Shown: positions 1-12,805 of the stretch, piece by piece
How positions within the stretch are numbered: the first letter of the stretch is position 1
Layout of the letters: the number at the start of each line of letters is the position of its first letter
Program-made: the position numbers and the translations under genes
Notes under the pieces: model-generated
Seen by the model: only the letters and a program-made list of their open reading frames with translations
Databases searched by the model: none
What the model was told of the DNA's origin: nothing
NCBI GenBank assembly: GCA_949317995.1
Contig: OX439036.1
Span: forward strand, 25,565,854 to 25,629,853
Reading direction: 5' to 3'
Source: Acholoe squamosa
Lineage: Eukaryota > Annelida > Polychaeta > Phyllodocida > Polynoidae
Length of the DNA stretch: 64,000 nucleotides

Positions 1-145
1 GCTCATCCCCCTACTCCCCCAGTCCCCTCCTAGTTAATTCCCCTACTCCTCCACTCCCCACTTAGCCCATTCCCTACTCCCCCACTTCATCATTCTCCTA
101 CTCCCCCACACCCCTCCTGAGAGACCCCCCCCCCCCCCCATTACC
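1..145. repeat. C-rich degenerate tract with poly-C run
   Basis: Imperfect repeats of a CCCCTACTCC-type unit, ending in an uninterrupted run of about 15 C. Simple low-complexity sequence; nothing coding. Confidence 0.7.
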
Positions 146-472
146 ACATACTTACCCTATAAGCAAGGACCATGCCAATTATAAAAGATACCTGCCACAA
201 AGTGTTATGCTTGAATTGACAGTTGCAAGTGACACTAACCAATTGAATTTGACTTTTCACCTCACTTTAACTTTGACACATGCCTTGTTTTTTTATCATC
301 ATGTAGGCGTTAAAAGATACTGGTCAATCATAATTTCTTCTCCCCTTAAATTGACAGTTGACTGCTGACAGTGTACAAATGAGTACTTTTCAACACAAGT
401 TTATTTTTACAAGTGTTGTGTCATTTTGAATTTCCATTTGATAAGATTTGATGGCCCTCCTGGGCCACTGTA

Positions 473-548
473 ATATACATCTGTTTTTGTTATTCGTCCT
501 CTGGGAGGCATTAAGAAGGAAGGTGATGCATCGTGTGTGACTACAAAA
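473..548 (+). repeat. Dispersed repeat copy 1 (partner at 7,412)
   Basis: About 76 bases nearly identical to 7,412-7,488 in the same orientation. Both start ATATACATCTGTTTTTG and share CCTCTGGGAGGCATT. Family unknown. The flanks do not match, so this is a fragment of a dispersed repeat and not a local duplication. Confidence 0.65.
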
Positions 549-1262
549 TGTCCTGTATTGCTGCAGCATGAGGTCCCCCAAGAGGTGAACACCCATCACC
601 GAAAAAAAACCCATTATACACCATATACCATTAGAAAGCTCTAAATCTGCAGATTTCAGATATGGTAGGTGTAAAAAAATAAAAAAAAGAAGATATATAA
701 TTTTGGTGAGATAGAGCTAAAGAAAAAAAGTTTTTAATATTTTTTAATTCAAATTAAATCACTATTTTTTCAGAAAAAAAATATTTTACCATAAAATAAT
801 CCCCCTATCTAGGTATCTTATAAGCAGTAAAGAGTAAAGAAGATAATCATAGTCAGTATTGTGATGACTAAGACTAATTAGGTCAGTAGGTCAAAGGTCA
901 AAGATGCATATATAATCAATCATCTATACATGCAGTTGAAAGAATGGTAGGGGTAACTCTACTTTTATAACTATGAATACTTTAGTCATGGAACATTGAC
1001 AAATGAACTATATTCAGTGATGAATTTAATATTTCAGTCTCATAAGGTTCATGTGTCAACTTTCATGTTGCAAATATAGGTCACCTCATGTTAATCTATT
1101 ATCTTTTCAATAGTGATTTCTATGGGTGAATCGTAGGAATAGGTTTAGTTTGCAGATGGTCAATATTTCAACATTCAAAGTCAGAAATTGTATTCATTAT
1201 AGGTAATGAAGTGAGTGAGTTAGGCACCACAGTACCCGGTGCCGTATACACGGGGATGACAT
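549..1262. other. A+T-rich stretch, nothing recognised
   Basis: Long A and T runs with stop codons in all frames. No gene, RNA or repeat structure that I can support. Confidence 0.6.
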
Positions 1263-1742
1263 CAGGTGCGCCTTATAGGATCAGCCTGAGTTTGGGATGA
1301 GACTTATATGTGGGTTTTTTTCCGATTTTAGCATTTTAATGTAACTATAAACGTGGCAAAAAAAAGACAAACCCTAACACCCTGGAGTTGGGGGTGGGGC
1401 AGTAGACCATACACACTATCATTAGAACAGCCAAAGATGTGTGAAAGTCTGCACTAATCTGCACACTAATAAACCACTCTCACACCTATAAGTGTGCAGT
1501 GTTCACACCTGAAGGTGTGGAATTGCAGCTGCAAAACTGGAGAACATGACAGGGAGCCTGTATATGCCTAATGGTTGGTCATGGCATTTCAATGGCTTAC
1601 ACTCATGGTAGGATGTTGGCGGAGTGCACCTTCCTATTTCAAAATTTCTGTGCAAGGGATGCGCTTTACACGCAGGGTTTTGCAAAAAATACATTCTAGG
1701 CCAGGTGCGCCTTATAGGAAAGCTTTGAGTTGGGGGTATGCC
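1263..1742 (+). repeat. Direct repeat pair with GCGCCTTATAGG motif
   Basis: About 42 bases at 1,263-1,305 recur in the same orientation at 1,701-1,742; both contain CAGGTGCGCCTTATAGGA. The flanks (1,232 and about 1,790) carry weakly inverted ACCCGGTGCCGTATACAC-like sequence, so the whole may be a degenerate short DNA transposon. The ORFs in this stretch are chance. Confidence 0.45.
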
Positions 1743-1891
1743 TTATACATTGGGTCGCCTTATACACAAGGTGCTACGGTAATTTCTATTGGCTCAACAT
1801 TTGTTCAATACAGGATGGTCTTCAAGCAAGCCAAAAAGAAAACAAGATACCAATAAGTCCCAACCACAAATTAACAATCAATGTCCATGTA

Positions 1892-2112
1892 CCGTAAATT
1901 CTCTCGTATAAGCCACATGCCTCGTTTAGACGCACCCTGAGGTAGAGAGGAAGCTACAGGCCATGCCAAAGGGCTGAAAATTGATGATTTAGTACTGTTC
2001 TATAGAATTAAATACCCCCTATAAGCTGCACCCTTATTTTGGGTAGATTTTATAAACCTCATTCTGATTTGGGTTCTAGTATAAGCTGCGGCTTATATGA
2101 GAGAATTTACTA
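1892..2112. mobile_element. MITE with TA target duplication (Tc1/mariner-like)
   Basis: The 221-bp element starts CCGTAAATTCTCTCGTATAA. Its other end, read on the minus strand, is TAGTAAATTCTCTCATATAA. TA dinucleotides flank it at 1,890-1,891 and 2,113-2,114, as expected for Tc1/mariner-type insertion. Internally it has degenerate TATAAGCTGC motifs and no coding capacity. Confidence 0.65.
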
Positions 2113-2114
2113 TA

Positions 2115-3596
2115 GTCAAATAAAGCATGTGTGCTCCGTATGAAAAACATAGTACAAATAAGGGAGGATGTGCTACTGGTTAGATAACTCCATAAACCTT
2201 TCCTTTGACACGGCGTGTTGGGTCTCCATTGGGAAATTATCCCACAGTTTGCTGCCCTAAAGAGGGCTCACTTTAGAAAGCCCTTAGGCCACACTTTTTT
2301 TTTTATTGTTTGGGTTGCGGACCCACCTGCACTGCAAAAGTCAGAAACCAGAAAAAAAAAAGTTAAAAATCTACTTTTTTTTATTCTCTTCTTTGCCCAA
2401 CTGACCAAATATAGCCATGTTAGGTATCACATTGAAGATAATGATGTCAGAAATGCTTTAACCCCTAGGTGCCCAAGCATGCTTTAAAGCGTGGTTTTGG
2501 CTTTAAATACATGTATTTATATGTATATTGAAGGAATATATCATCTAGACACTTCTACTTGTCCAATCTGTAAGGTTATACCCTCTCCAGAACAGCCATA
2601 ACCTCACAAATTTAATGGTACCATCCATTAAGCTGTATCTTCATTGCCCCAGGTACAGTGAGTCAATATGTGAAATTTAGTTGTCATCTATTGGATGTAT
2701 TTGAGGGAAACCCTCCAAGGATGGAGCTAGGATCTAACATCATACCAATGTTGGATTATATGCTTCGTATTGCCACACTTGTAATAGATCATGCCCACAT
2801 TTCAGCCATTCCATTCATGGGAATCATTCATAGCCATAAAAGATCATTTCATGGGTTGTACCCAAGACATTATGTTTTTTCAGTGGTATTAGCCACAGGT
2901 AGTATTGATTAATCATAGCTCTGTAAAGGTGTGACATCTCCAGATTGATGAGAAACAGTAGAGAAGAGACCAGATGGCAATGAATGATAACAAAAAAAAT
3001 CTTTTGGTTGCTATGGTAACCAAACTTCATGTCTCATCTGAAAGACTGAAAGTCTAAGTCAGGACCACTTAGGAAATTGAATATGAGATATGGGCTATTG
3101 ATAAAAACAGATGATCAGAACAGTCTCAATGAATGGAATGACAATATATGTGAAATTTATTGAAAATCATTGAATAGATCTAGGCACGAAAATGTTAAAG
3201 TTGGATATTGAGGTCGTCCTGCACTCATTCACGCATATCTACCACTAGTAAAAATCACAAGGTCATTGGCATAGAGCAAATACCTGCTGACATTAACAAT
3301 CTGATTTATATAAACGACAAAAAGCAAAGGCCCCAGGACTATTTTTATGATGTGTATGGTGATGAGAAACTAACATTTTTGAGTGACCTAATCTACATGA
3401 CCATAAATTTGAGTCATATATATATAGGGGGGGGCATATATATTTCCCATGTTTCTTCAAACTTTATCATGTTTATCAGAAAAAGATTCGGTAAGTTTTA
3501 TTTAAGAAAAATTACGTAGAATATTCAATTTCATATTGTCCTGATCTCTTGTTATCTTTCACATGTCTCAAGGACACTGCTCATAATCATATCAGG
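2115..3596. other. No recognisable feature
   Basis: A+T-rich DNA with short chance ORFs only. No homology or motif that I can name. Confidence 0.55.
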
Positions 3597-3599
3597 CTC

Positions 3600-3815
3600 T
3601 GTTGGAGTGTGAGAGTAGGTATACAAGCATGGGGGGGGGCTCAGCCTACTCACATCCTTTCACAGGAGATAGGATCCTGTGAAAGGGTCTTTTGTTCACA
3701 GACCTATCTCCTGTGAAAGTTAGAAAGTTATCATGTCAGTCACCCAGGGATTTCATTCACATGACTCACCTCATGTGAAACTCCTCAGCCTTTGTAGGAG
3801 GCACACACTCCACTG
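3600..3815. repeat. Nested hairpin-forming repeat
   Basis: CTTTCACAGGAGATAGG at 3,657-3,673 is perfectly inverted at 3,703-3,719. A second small hairpin (TTCACATG/CATGTGAA) lies near 3,758-3,781. The block is bounded by inverted GGAGTGTG (about 3,604) and CACACTCC (3,804-3,811). Probably a short fold-back or MITE relic. Confidence 0.55.
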
Positions 3816-5103
3816 GTCAACAGTAGATACCCCCTAGAAGTACAATCAGCATACAGTAGGGTTATACCAAAGGGTACTGTTCAGATGCTAGAGGGAAAGG
3901 GATCAAAGGAAGGGTGTAATGATAAATAGATTTAAATCTGGCTGAGGTCTGGGATTCCACGTTTTCAGGCATTACATAAATTTGCGTGTCTTAGTAGACT
4001 ATGTTCTGTCTCTGAAAGCGTATTTGGAATGATTAAGCTCTAATATTCCTTTGAATCCTGTTTCATATTGTCATTTTAAGGTACCATCATTTGATTATTA
4101 ATCAAGCTGGGTATGTTGAAAGACACAATAGTGCCAATTTTGGCAGGCGAGAAGGTATACATTTGAAGCTATGTTGGCTAGATTACCTATTGGGTACTTG
4201 GCTTTGGGGATATACCTGAACATGATCAAGTATGATCCTAGACACGACTCTATATAGTGGTGATCATTTGTCTCAGAGTTTGGTGACAACAATTTTATTA
4301 TCACGCACCATATAGCCCTCTACAGATTCATACAGTGGCTAATCTATCCATCCAATTCGCAGACACATTGCGCAGGTAATTATGTTTGATGGGCAAGCAG
4401 CTGAACACATAAATTAAGACACCTGTGGATGTGAAGGAACAATCCTCCTAGGCAATGAGATCTTAGTGCTGGCAGGGTAGTTTCTCACAGAGATGAAAAA
4501 TCTAAAGTGTCACCTGTCAATACACCCCTAGGTGCTGGTTAAATAACTTAGGGATTTTCTTCCGCTTGTAACGCTGTGCTCCTCATGCGATCTATAGATC
4601 TCCATAACCACAGTATAAAAATGCTGTTAAAATTTTAAACACGCTTAAGTTGTCAGGGAAGTCCGTGATAATTGCGTAATTGACTGAGCTTTAATGGGAG
4701 GATGTACAACTGAGCGGAATCATCTGCACATTTGGTTAGAATTAAAACCATTCCTTCTCAATAGGAACTCTGTGCAGGTTTAACTTAACTCACATCATGG
4801 CAGAATCCCAAAGAAGTATGTAGAATGTGGGTCCACAGGCTTATGGAATATACCTTATCTATAATATTATGAATTATTAATACCGTGGTTATCACATTTC
4901 AGAACGATTTTTGGTGCCTAAAATAATAATGTGAATGCTTTTATTATGGGATAGAGGCACTGAGTTGACACTTGAAATTTGGCAGTATTCTTTAACATTG
5001 GCAGTGTTCTTTTCTATATACTATTTCTATATATGTGACAGCAGCTGAGGTATATATGAGGTATATAAAGCTTTGTCAGTGGTAGTTACTGAAAAGGCTC
5101 AGC
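3816..5103. other. No recognisable feature
   Basis: A+T-rich, no convincing ORF, no repeat partner found elsewhere in the window. Confidence 0.55.
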
Positions 5104-5104
5104 G

Positions 5105-5172
5105 TGGGTGTGGATAGAACCAGCAATCTTCGGATCCAAAGTGCCACACCCTATACATGAGGCCATGGGGCC
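5105..5172 (-). mobile_element. tRNA-derived SINE head
   Basis: Read on the minus strand, an A-box-like TGGCCTCATGT (plus 5,155-5,165) is followed about 34 bases later by a B-box-like GGTTCTATCC (plus 5,112-5,121), with tRNA-like spacing. The same TATAGGGTGT block between the boxes occurs in the SINE at 39,868. The acceptor arms do not pair, so it is a SINE and not a tRNA gene. Confidence 0.55.
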
Positions 5173-5783
5173 GGATAACAGTGTTGGGTTAGATGAGTCT
5201 TGTATCTCGCACCCTATGGCAACCATATATTTGTATGTTGGTGAGTGCTTTTTCTGGCCCTAAAGTCAACTTGTGCATCCATTTTTTATTACATTAATAT
5301 TAACTCAACTTCACACCATTTGTACTGAATATTACCAAATCAACTTCAGAGAGAAAGTAAATAACTTCATAATTGTCATAGTTTTGGAAAAATAAACAAC
5401 ACAGTGAATATCAATTCCAACAAAAAGGTCAAGGATTGCCACCATATCATTCAAACCCAGGTGAACCAGCAGTATCATACACCATGCGATCATAAAGAGA
5501 TACTTATTATAATTTTTAAGAGCTAACTAATTAAACCCATTTTCTCTTTAATGGAGACCCTTTTGTATTCTCGGGAGTATCAGGTGTATGGGGATACATC
5601 TTACTATAGTTAAACATTAATTCTAATATAGGGGGGCCTTTTTCTTAGAAAACAGGCATCTGTTCAACCACCTTCATTCATACGCCTCCTGTTTCCCCGT
5701 TTCAATTTACCTGTCCATTAACCTCAAAATCACCCATGCATGTATCGCCAATAACTTATAACTGTTTTTACTGTATGCACATG

Positions 5784-5842
<59 letters not shown>
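5784..5842. repeat. (TA)n microsatellite
   Basis: About 29 uninterrupted TA units. The ORF running through it is an artefact of the repeat. Confidence 0.95.
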
Positions 5843-5845
<3 letters not shown>

Positions 5846-6197
5846 AAATAGGCCTCCCTACAGGGTTATCAGACTTTCAGGACGGAATAATCTTGCGATC
5901 CGATATAGAAATAGACACCTTTCCCTTGTTTCAGGTATCTCTACCTTTAGTTTAACGTATTTGAGGGTCTGAAATCTCTCTACAATTTAGTGTAGTTATG
6001 GGTCACCAATTAAAGCCTGACACCCTAGACTGTCATTATACACAAGGATTTTGTACATCTAATTGGCTAGGTGAAAAAAGGTAAGGACACACTATAAGCA
6101 CTTATCTCGATCATCAACTGGGGTAGTTCCCTGTTTCAATAGACATCTAGCTATGGAACGACACACACTCTGTCTATCATCGAATCTGAGATTGCTT

Positions 6198-7075
6198 CAC
6201 TGCAAAAATGGTGTTCAGATCCTAAACACAATTCTAAACATATTCTTGCAACGTTTTTGTAATCACATTAATTTCCTAAACATGTTTAGCCAAACAATGT
6301 GCTTAGCTCAAGTGTTTAGAAATGTAGGTGTTTAGGTTAAAACTTTTGTGTTTAGATATATGAATTTTTGTGTTTAGGTGTTTAAGAATTTTTGTGTTTA
6401 GATGTTTAAATGATTTGATGGAGAGTTAAGGTTTGCAGACATGTATGCATTAAAAAAAAACAGAGATATATTTTTTTTTCTCATTTACTGGGGGGGGGGC
6501 ATCAGTAGGTATTTACTTGTCCAAGTCTCCAAAGATGTCAGCCACAGCTATATATGTGTACATATAGTACACACTGCATCAGAATGAGAGACTTGAGAAA
6601 GTTCAACAGCTTGGCAGGAGGGACATTGGCTTATCTATTCCAGAATAACATCAAATAGGTGTCAGTCATGGAGTTTATTGATTATTTTATGTTAATGATG
6701 GTGGCATGAGGTGAATCTAGTCAATTTTCTATTGCCCTTTCTATTCACATGACATTCTATGAAATGAAACCATGATAAACATGGGATTTGGGGACATTTG
6801 TCACAACAATTGATTATAACTGTGTGCAGTCAAAGGTAGTGCTGCTACCTGGTGTGGATTCAAATTCCAAGTATCTAAACATATTGATGTTTAATCTAAA
6901 CACCTATTATTCAACTGTCTCAACTCTAAACATCTAAACATGTTTAGTGTAAATGTTTATGTATTTAGAATAAAAGTGTTCATTTCCTAAATGTGTAGTC
7001 GATGACCTATGTGTTTAGGTTTTAAACGTGTTTAGACCTAAACATGTTTAAAATCTATACACCATTTTTGCAGTG
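6198..7075. mobile_element. Non-autonomous DNA transposon, TIR CACTGCAAAAATGG
   Basis: CACTGCAAAAATGGTGT at 6,198 is inverted at the right end, finishing at 7,075. The 878-bp interior is rich in TGTTTAGG/AAACATGTTTA motifs on both strands near the ends and has no coding capacity. No clear target duplication is visible, so the superfamily is unassigned. Confidence 0.65.
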
Positions 7076-7411
7076 TACAAATAAAGTACCTCATAAGCAT
7101 AATGAGACTTGCTATTATTTCCAAAGTAAATGTGGATCAATGAGCATTTACAACCCTTCATTAGACTTTTAAAGCTTACAATATCATTTTTGTAGATGCA
7201 CTTTTATGATGCACTTAGAAAACATGTAAGGTATTTCCTGATATGTCATGCCTTAATCATAAATTGCATATAATATTATATTGATAAGCATCATAGATAG
7301 TTATGCTTTAACCATGGGTATTATTGAGAGGGCCCGTACAGCAATTATTCATAGCACCTATTTAGGCCTCCCTCTTTCAAAACAAGAGCCATAGGCTTTA
7401 TGAGATATGCC

Positions 7412-7488
7412 ATATACATCTGTTTTTGCTATTCATCCTCTGGGAGGCATTCAGAAGGAAGCTGATGCATCATGTGTTACTACACAAA
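7412..7488 (+). repeat. Dispersed repeat copy 2 (partner at 473)
   Basis: Same orientation as, and nearly identical to, 473-548. The open frame here does not extend the similarity and is not supported as a gene. Confidence 0.65.
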
Positions 7489-9052
7489 GACCTGCCACCG
7501 CACCCCATACATCAACAACTACATAAACAGATTTTATGCCCAATAAGGCTGATAAAGGGTAGAGGGGTAGCAGAGAAAATAAAAGACCATGGCCAGCTTG
7601 ACAACATTTACCTCTTACCGAGCAAATCATATGTCATCCCTGATTACTAAAGAGCCAGAGAATGTGTTGGGGGAATGAGGGGCACCAACTATACCATAGC
7701 TTTATGCCAAGCAATTTGGCTAATCTTTCTACCAGCAAATTTCAGTATAGATCGTCCCCCTACTAAAAATCTGTTGACAATTTGTGCTGGTGAAACTAGC
7801 TAGTGCTTCACAATGGGGACATTGATGTAGAATCAATATTTATTAAACATTATGTAGGGTAGTTAAACACTGAGTTGTCCACATACATCTTCACGTCCAT
7901 CCTATGTATTGCGCATAAAATATATTTAATCTGTATTGTATTTGCAAACTAGTTGAGACAATGCTCATTCAGCAGATTCCGGAGTTGTCTCTGCACCAAA
8001 CTGATTTCTATAAACCAATACATGAGGTGGACGTCTCAAGGTTTAGATATTTGGATATCACCTATCAGCTGGTGATGCACGGTTCCCATTTCGGATGATT
8101 TTATATGTTAGAATCATTTTGTTTGTATTGTAATTTCCTCCATTTATCTTGGAGAATGTCATGTCCTGACAGAACGTGTTGTTGTATTCACAAGGGGCAA
8201 TATAATGATAATAAAATGATCCATTAGGTGGTCAAAAAGCAGGTCCTGGTCGCGGAATCATACATGAACTGATGATTCAACATTCACCCACCAGTGCGAC
8301 CATCGCTAGGTTTTCGTTTTCGGGGTCTGGTTATAAACTTTCCAGCCTTGATTAGAGCTCACAGTGAGGCGATAGCCCTACTCCCCCCATGGGGTCTACT
8401 AAGAGGTCCATCGCTGACATGTGGAGAACTTAGTAAGGCAGTTTTTACCTAATGAGCAGCTCACGCCATTCCCACTGATGGTATGAGCCACTCCTAGATG
8501 TGTCAACAGGTGGAATGCGAGCTGCTCACAGTGACAAAAGAATATATACTGTGGGGCCAAAAGGAATCGTGTCTAAGTAGGCACCTGCCCAGCCCAGCAG
8601 ACAGCCTGGCCGTTCCCACCAGCCACTGCCAGCAAGACCGGTGGTCCCTGTCCTGAAGATGGAAGTTAAAAGAGGATACCAGAATACCTTGGGGACATCA
8701 CACACATTGGCATATCACTTAGTTGGATGACATTGCCAAAGATATTAAGCATTGTGTTTTTGTTTTATTCTACCTCTAAGAACAACAGCAAACGATCTTT
8801 CAGAAGTGGGACAGAGAAAATGTTAGCTTTGGACTCAATTTTGCCTATTCAGGCATCTATCAGTGCCATATACTCAATGCTAGGATGAAAATAGGCATAC
8901 TTTGGCAATATTAGATCCATTGTCTTTTTTATTGTTTCCCGATCATTTTTTTTTAAATTTTGAAAATTGACTGAAAAATAAACGTTTTAGAGCCATATCT
9001 GGTGATAAATTGGATATCTCCTAGTATGAGAGTGGCGTACAGGGGCGTGTGT
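7489..9052. other. No recognisable feature
   Basis: Mixed-composition intergenic DNA. Short ORFs only; no motifs. Confidence 0.5.

Positions 9053-9053
<1 letters not shown>

Positions 9054-9114
<61 letters not shown>
9054..9114. repeat. (TA)n microsatellite
   Basis: About 30 TA units. Confidence 0.95.
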
Positions 9115-9117
<3 letters not shown>

Positions 9118-9214
9118 GATTGTACATAGGATAGGCTATAGTCTAAATATCGGCTACGCCATCCAGTGGACAATAAATGTATCAAAATCACAAATTGCCC
9201 TTTGAATTATAACA

Positions 9215-9218
<4 letters not shown>

Positions 9219-9298
<80 letters not shown>
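9219..9298. repeat. (TAA)n microsatellite
   Basis: About 26 TAA units. On the minus strand this produces a poly-tyrosine tail in a 190-codon chance ORF (9,207-9,779). Confidence 0.95.
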
Positions 9299-9299
<1 letters not shown>

Positions 9300-11136
9300 T
9301 AAAGAAGTGGTTAGGTATGTTTCACTAGTTGTTAGTAATTTTCTCTGTAGCAATAACCTTGTTGGTGTTAAATTGGCCTTTGTCATTAACTGGACAGATA
9401 GGATTTCTGTATGCTTTGTTCTTAGAGGTAGAATATAGATTCGTTCGTGCACGAGAGGCTCTGGGATGCTCGGCTGAAACATAGGGAGTGACACCATATT
9501 AAATTGAGTACGAAGCAGATGCATTGGGATAAGGGCGGATACTTCAAATGAATTTTGGATAAAGTGAGGAAATGAAAGAGCACAATAAAAATGTAGAAAA
9601 AGAAAACAGTTAAGAGAAGCAGGGAATGTAGTTTTGCGCAAAGGGATGGGGAGGGGGATAGAGTATGGTGATTGGGAGGTGTACCTAGAGATGGTGTGTG
9701 CCCCGGAAGCACCACAGAGCTCACTGCACACCAAGACAGATGGGTGGTGGTCTCCTGCCTCAATAGAAGGGCCGGCCACTACAGGTCAACAACTGATTCT
9801 CCCAAACCATCAGTAAACATAGGCACACACAGAGAAGGGTCAGATTCAGGAGTCGCCTTTCGGATCCTATGGAAAAACGGCCCAGGTGGTTGGATGACCT
9901 TAGCTCACAAAGGAGAGTCCCTGCAAGAGACCCTCTCTTAACACCTTCCCCTCCATTACAGGGTCAGACTCCCACAGTATCCCTCTGATTCTGCCAACTC
10001 ATCCTTCATTGTAATCTGTGATTCCTCCATGTTTATTCACTGATCTGAATATCAGTCAGAAAATTCGCCAAAGTTATTACCGTATTCTATTATTCGACAG
10101 CTTCATTGTCATTTTCACGATGAACGGTAGACTTGAGAATAAATTGTGTCTAGTTTTACATTAGACAACCATGTAAAAGATTTTACAATGGAACATCTAT
10201 CAGTACTGGTTAGGAGCTTTTCCAGAAAGATAAAGCGTAGTGTTCCCTTTAACAACTCAACTATAAACAATAGGCCGCGAAAAACTCCCAAACATCCATT
10301 AAGGGATCTGCTTTTGTTGTCCATTCACAGCGGCCCCTTAACAAATTTACGGAGACCCCTCCCCCCCATTATCCTTCTTCCATCCTCTGTCATTCCTTGA
10401 CAACGAAGAGTGGCCCTCTTAATTATACCCTAATTACCGCCATACGACGTGGCAGGACCCGTGGCAGGACCCGTCACCTAGGACCTTGGTGAACTTCGCC
10501 TGGTAATTGTCCCCCAATCAGAATACCTAATGGACATGCCAGACAAATAACTCCAGCCTGTTTGAAAAACGACATCAAACCACCGAGAGACTCTACTAAT
10601 GCATCGTCTCCACTAACCCGGCATTAATCATGTACGTTAAGGTCAGCTTCCTGCTTCCAGCTCTAGTCACGTGATGCCAGCTCAGTCACAGTGCGCTGCT
10701 TCCACACGAAGCTGGGCTATGCAAAAGGACAATATTTAGGGTCACTTGGGGTCTATTTCAAAACAACCTAAATTACCAAATAGCTCTGTGATCACCAAAA
10801 TACTACTACGATCACAGAACCTGGCTACATCGTAGGATCTACTCCTAAAATATATATACAAAATTGTGGGCTTGAGTACAGATTCGAACAATTTTTCTAC
10901 TTCTCTTATAACATAGAACAGCTCAAGACCCTTTCCATTGATTTTAAAATAACATTGGTAACATAATGTGCCTATTAGCAAATTGCACAAGGGTGATCGT
11001 TCAGGACTCCAAATGGGGTATGGAGGGGGAATCGTTGATTAATGGTTGAATAACAATGCTTTAACCTTTGCAAAATTAGCAGATCTAGTGGATAGAGCAG
11101 AAGAATAGAACGCAAGTTAAGCTTTGCATTGGTGAA
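9299..11136. other. No recognisable feature
   Basis: Several ORFs of 60-110 codons overlap on both strands without any domain signature or codon pattern that I would trust. Considered non-coding. Confidence 0.45.
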
Positions 11137-11139
11137 CAT

Positions 11140-11186
11140 GAATGGTGCCATTCATCTTTGAAAAATATAGAAACAGGGCCCTGAGG
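11140..11186 (+). repeat. Short dispersed repeat (partner at 44,128)
   Basis: ATGGTGCCATTCAT, then TTTGAAAA, then ATAGAAACAGGGCCCTGA recur in the same order and orientation at about 44,128-44,176. Family unknown. Confidence 0.5.
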
Positions 11187-11778
11187 ATCAGGAGCCGAGG
11201 GCATGATATATATATAGGATCTTGCCATAGCCATGGTCCGTTGATTGGCCATTTATAATATAATGAAGGCTTCCACTGATCAACACTATAAACGATCAGC
11301 TCAGGAGAGGCACCTTGTCGTATTGAGTTATTCATTAAGGAGAACTCATATGGATTCCTATAAAGCAACCACTCAAAATGTTCTAATCAGCCAAAGCCAG
11401 GGATCAGCAGGGTAAATGAGCACCATTGAAGTGGCACCATTATTGTCTTATCTTTTTTTGTGATCTCACTAAGGGGAAGATCCAAAGAGGCAATCAATCC
11501 AGGCATGACATGATGGAGTGGGAGAGGCGCCAATGAATCGTGTTGATCTGTATAAAGGGCCTATCTAACCCCAGCTTGCTCGATGGAAATGGCCGGTGTA
11601 TTGCTCTTGTAAGTAGCCACTTGCCGGCATGAAATGCCCCAATGGAGGTTTACTGATGGTTGGGGTAATTGAAGCTCCCAATAAACTGTGACTGCACGGC
11701 CAGATAGCTTGGAGCTGCTACACACATACATGGTAGTTGGCACTTTCTTACCAAGTGAGCTGCTCGCCCACATGTCCA

Positions 11779-11989
11779 CACTGTAAAAAAATAACTGTTG
11801 AATCTACCAGGGACCCTCGTAAAAAAAGTGAACCATCGTAATAGTATTGCAGTGAACCAGTGTAGGTTTTTCAAGAAGCCCAAAGTGGCAGTATGGTGCT
11901 ACAGGGAACCTCTGTTAACATAACAACAGATCTCTAGCAACTTTGGGACAAAGAATTTGCTGTTATTTCGCTGACATTTTTTTACAGTG
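11779..11989 (+). mobile_element. MITE family A, copy 1 (TIR CACTGTAAAAAAAT)
   Basis: The 211-bp element has inverted CACTGTAAAAAAAT ends. Its interior motif ACTGTTGAATCTACCAGGGA and its overall layout reappear in reverse orientation at 19,775-19,980, which defines a family. CA flanks both ends here and TA flanks the other copy, so a 2-bp target duplication is possible. Confidence 0.7.
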
Positions 11990-12407
11990 CAACCTTCATC
12001 TAGTCGATGACAGTGTCTGCCCAGAGAAGCAGTGTATGTAAATACATACCATAACCATCATACCATACTTGTGAGCAGTCCCCAGACACCAAAGTAGCTA
12101 GATGAACATTTTACCATGCGCTACTCTTGGCGTGAGAGCATTCCATATCCCGCCTACTGATATAGTTTCCGACTAGAGGCATCTGCGACTACCCACTGCA
12201 TAGCCAATTTGATCCAAAGACTAGAGCTATATAGGAGATCAATAGCTGGTTACTGCAGTCCATATATGGTCCTTTCTCCACTACAGTAAGTAGCTCTAGA
12301 TATCCTCATAATGATCGGTACAAAATAGTCACCGAATCGGGTCTCAGCCACAATCATCATATTATATATTAGGGAAAAGCCATAATGACTTGATAGAAAG
12401 GTGCTTA

Positions 12408-12433
12408 TGGGGGTATTCCACCGAAACCGATTC
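12408..12433 (+). repeat. Left TIR of PIF/Harbinger 1
   Basis: The first 20 bases match the inverted right end at 17,950-17,969 with one mismatch; similarity then decays into CCGATG-type subterminal repeats. Confidence 0.9.
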
Positions 12434-12805
12434 TTGGCCGATAGTCCATCTCCGATGCATTTCCGATGCATCGGCGACAGAAATAGAGAATCTGAGACGA
12501 TCGGACCCTTATCAGGTGGAAATCGGGTATCATCGGCCAAGAATCGGGTGCAGTGGAAGAGGTGGTGAAAAAAATCGGAGACCATCAGAATCACGTCGGG
12601 AACGCATCGGGAACGATCGCCGACGGTTTCACTTTGGACCTGATTTTTTCTGTTCAGACAGAAAAATCGGCCAGGAATCGTTTCTATTTTTTGTCGGCCC
12701 GGCAATTTTAGTTTCCGGGGAAGGCGGTAGGGGGGCGTACGTGTCGCCGATCACATGGAAATCACGTGACCTGCAGTTCGGCCGTACTAGAGGAAAACAT
12801 CCAAG

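Noticed and set aside
9207-9779. 190-codon minus-strand ORF with a poly-Tyr tail
   Set aside because: The tail is the TAA microsatellite; the rest lacks any protein signature and overlaps other chance frames.
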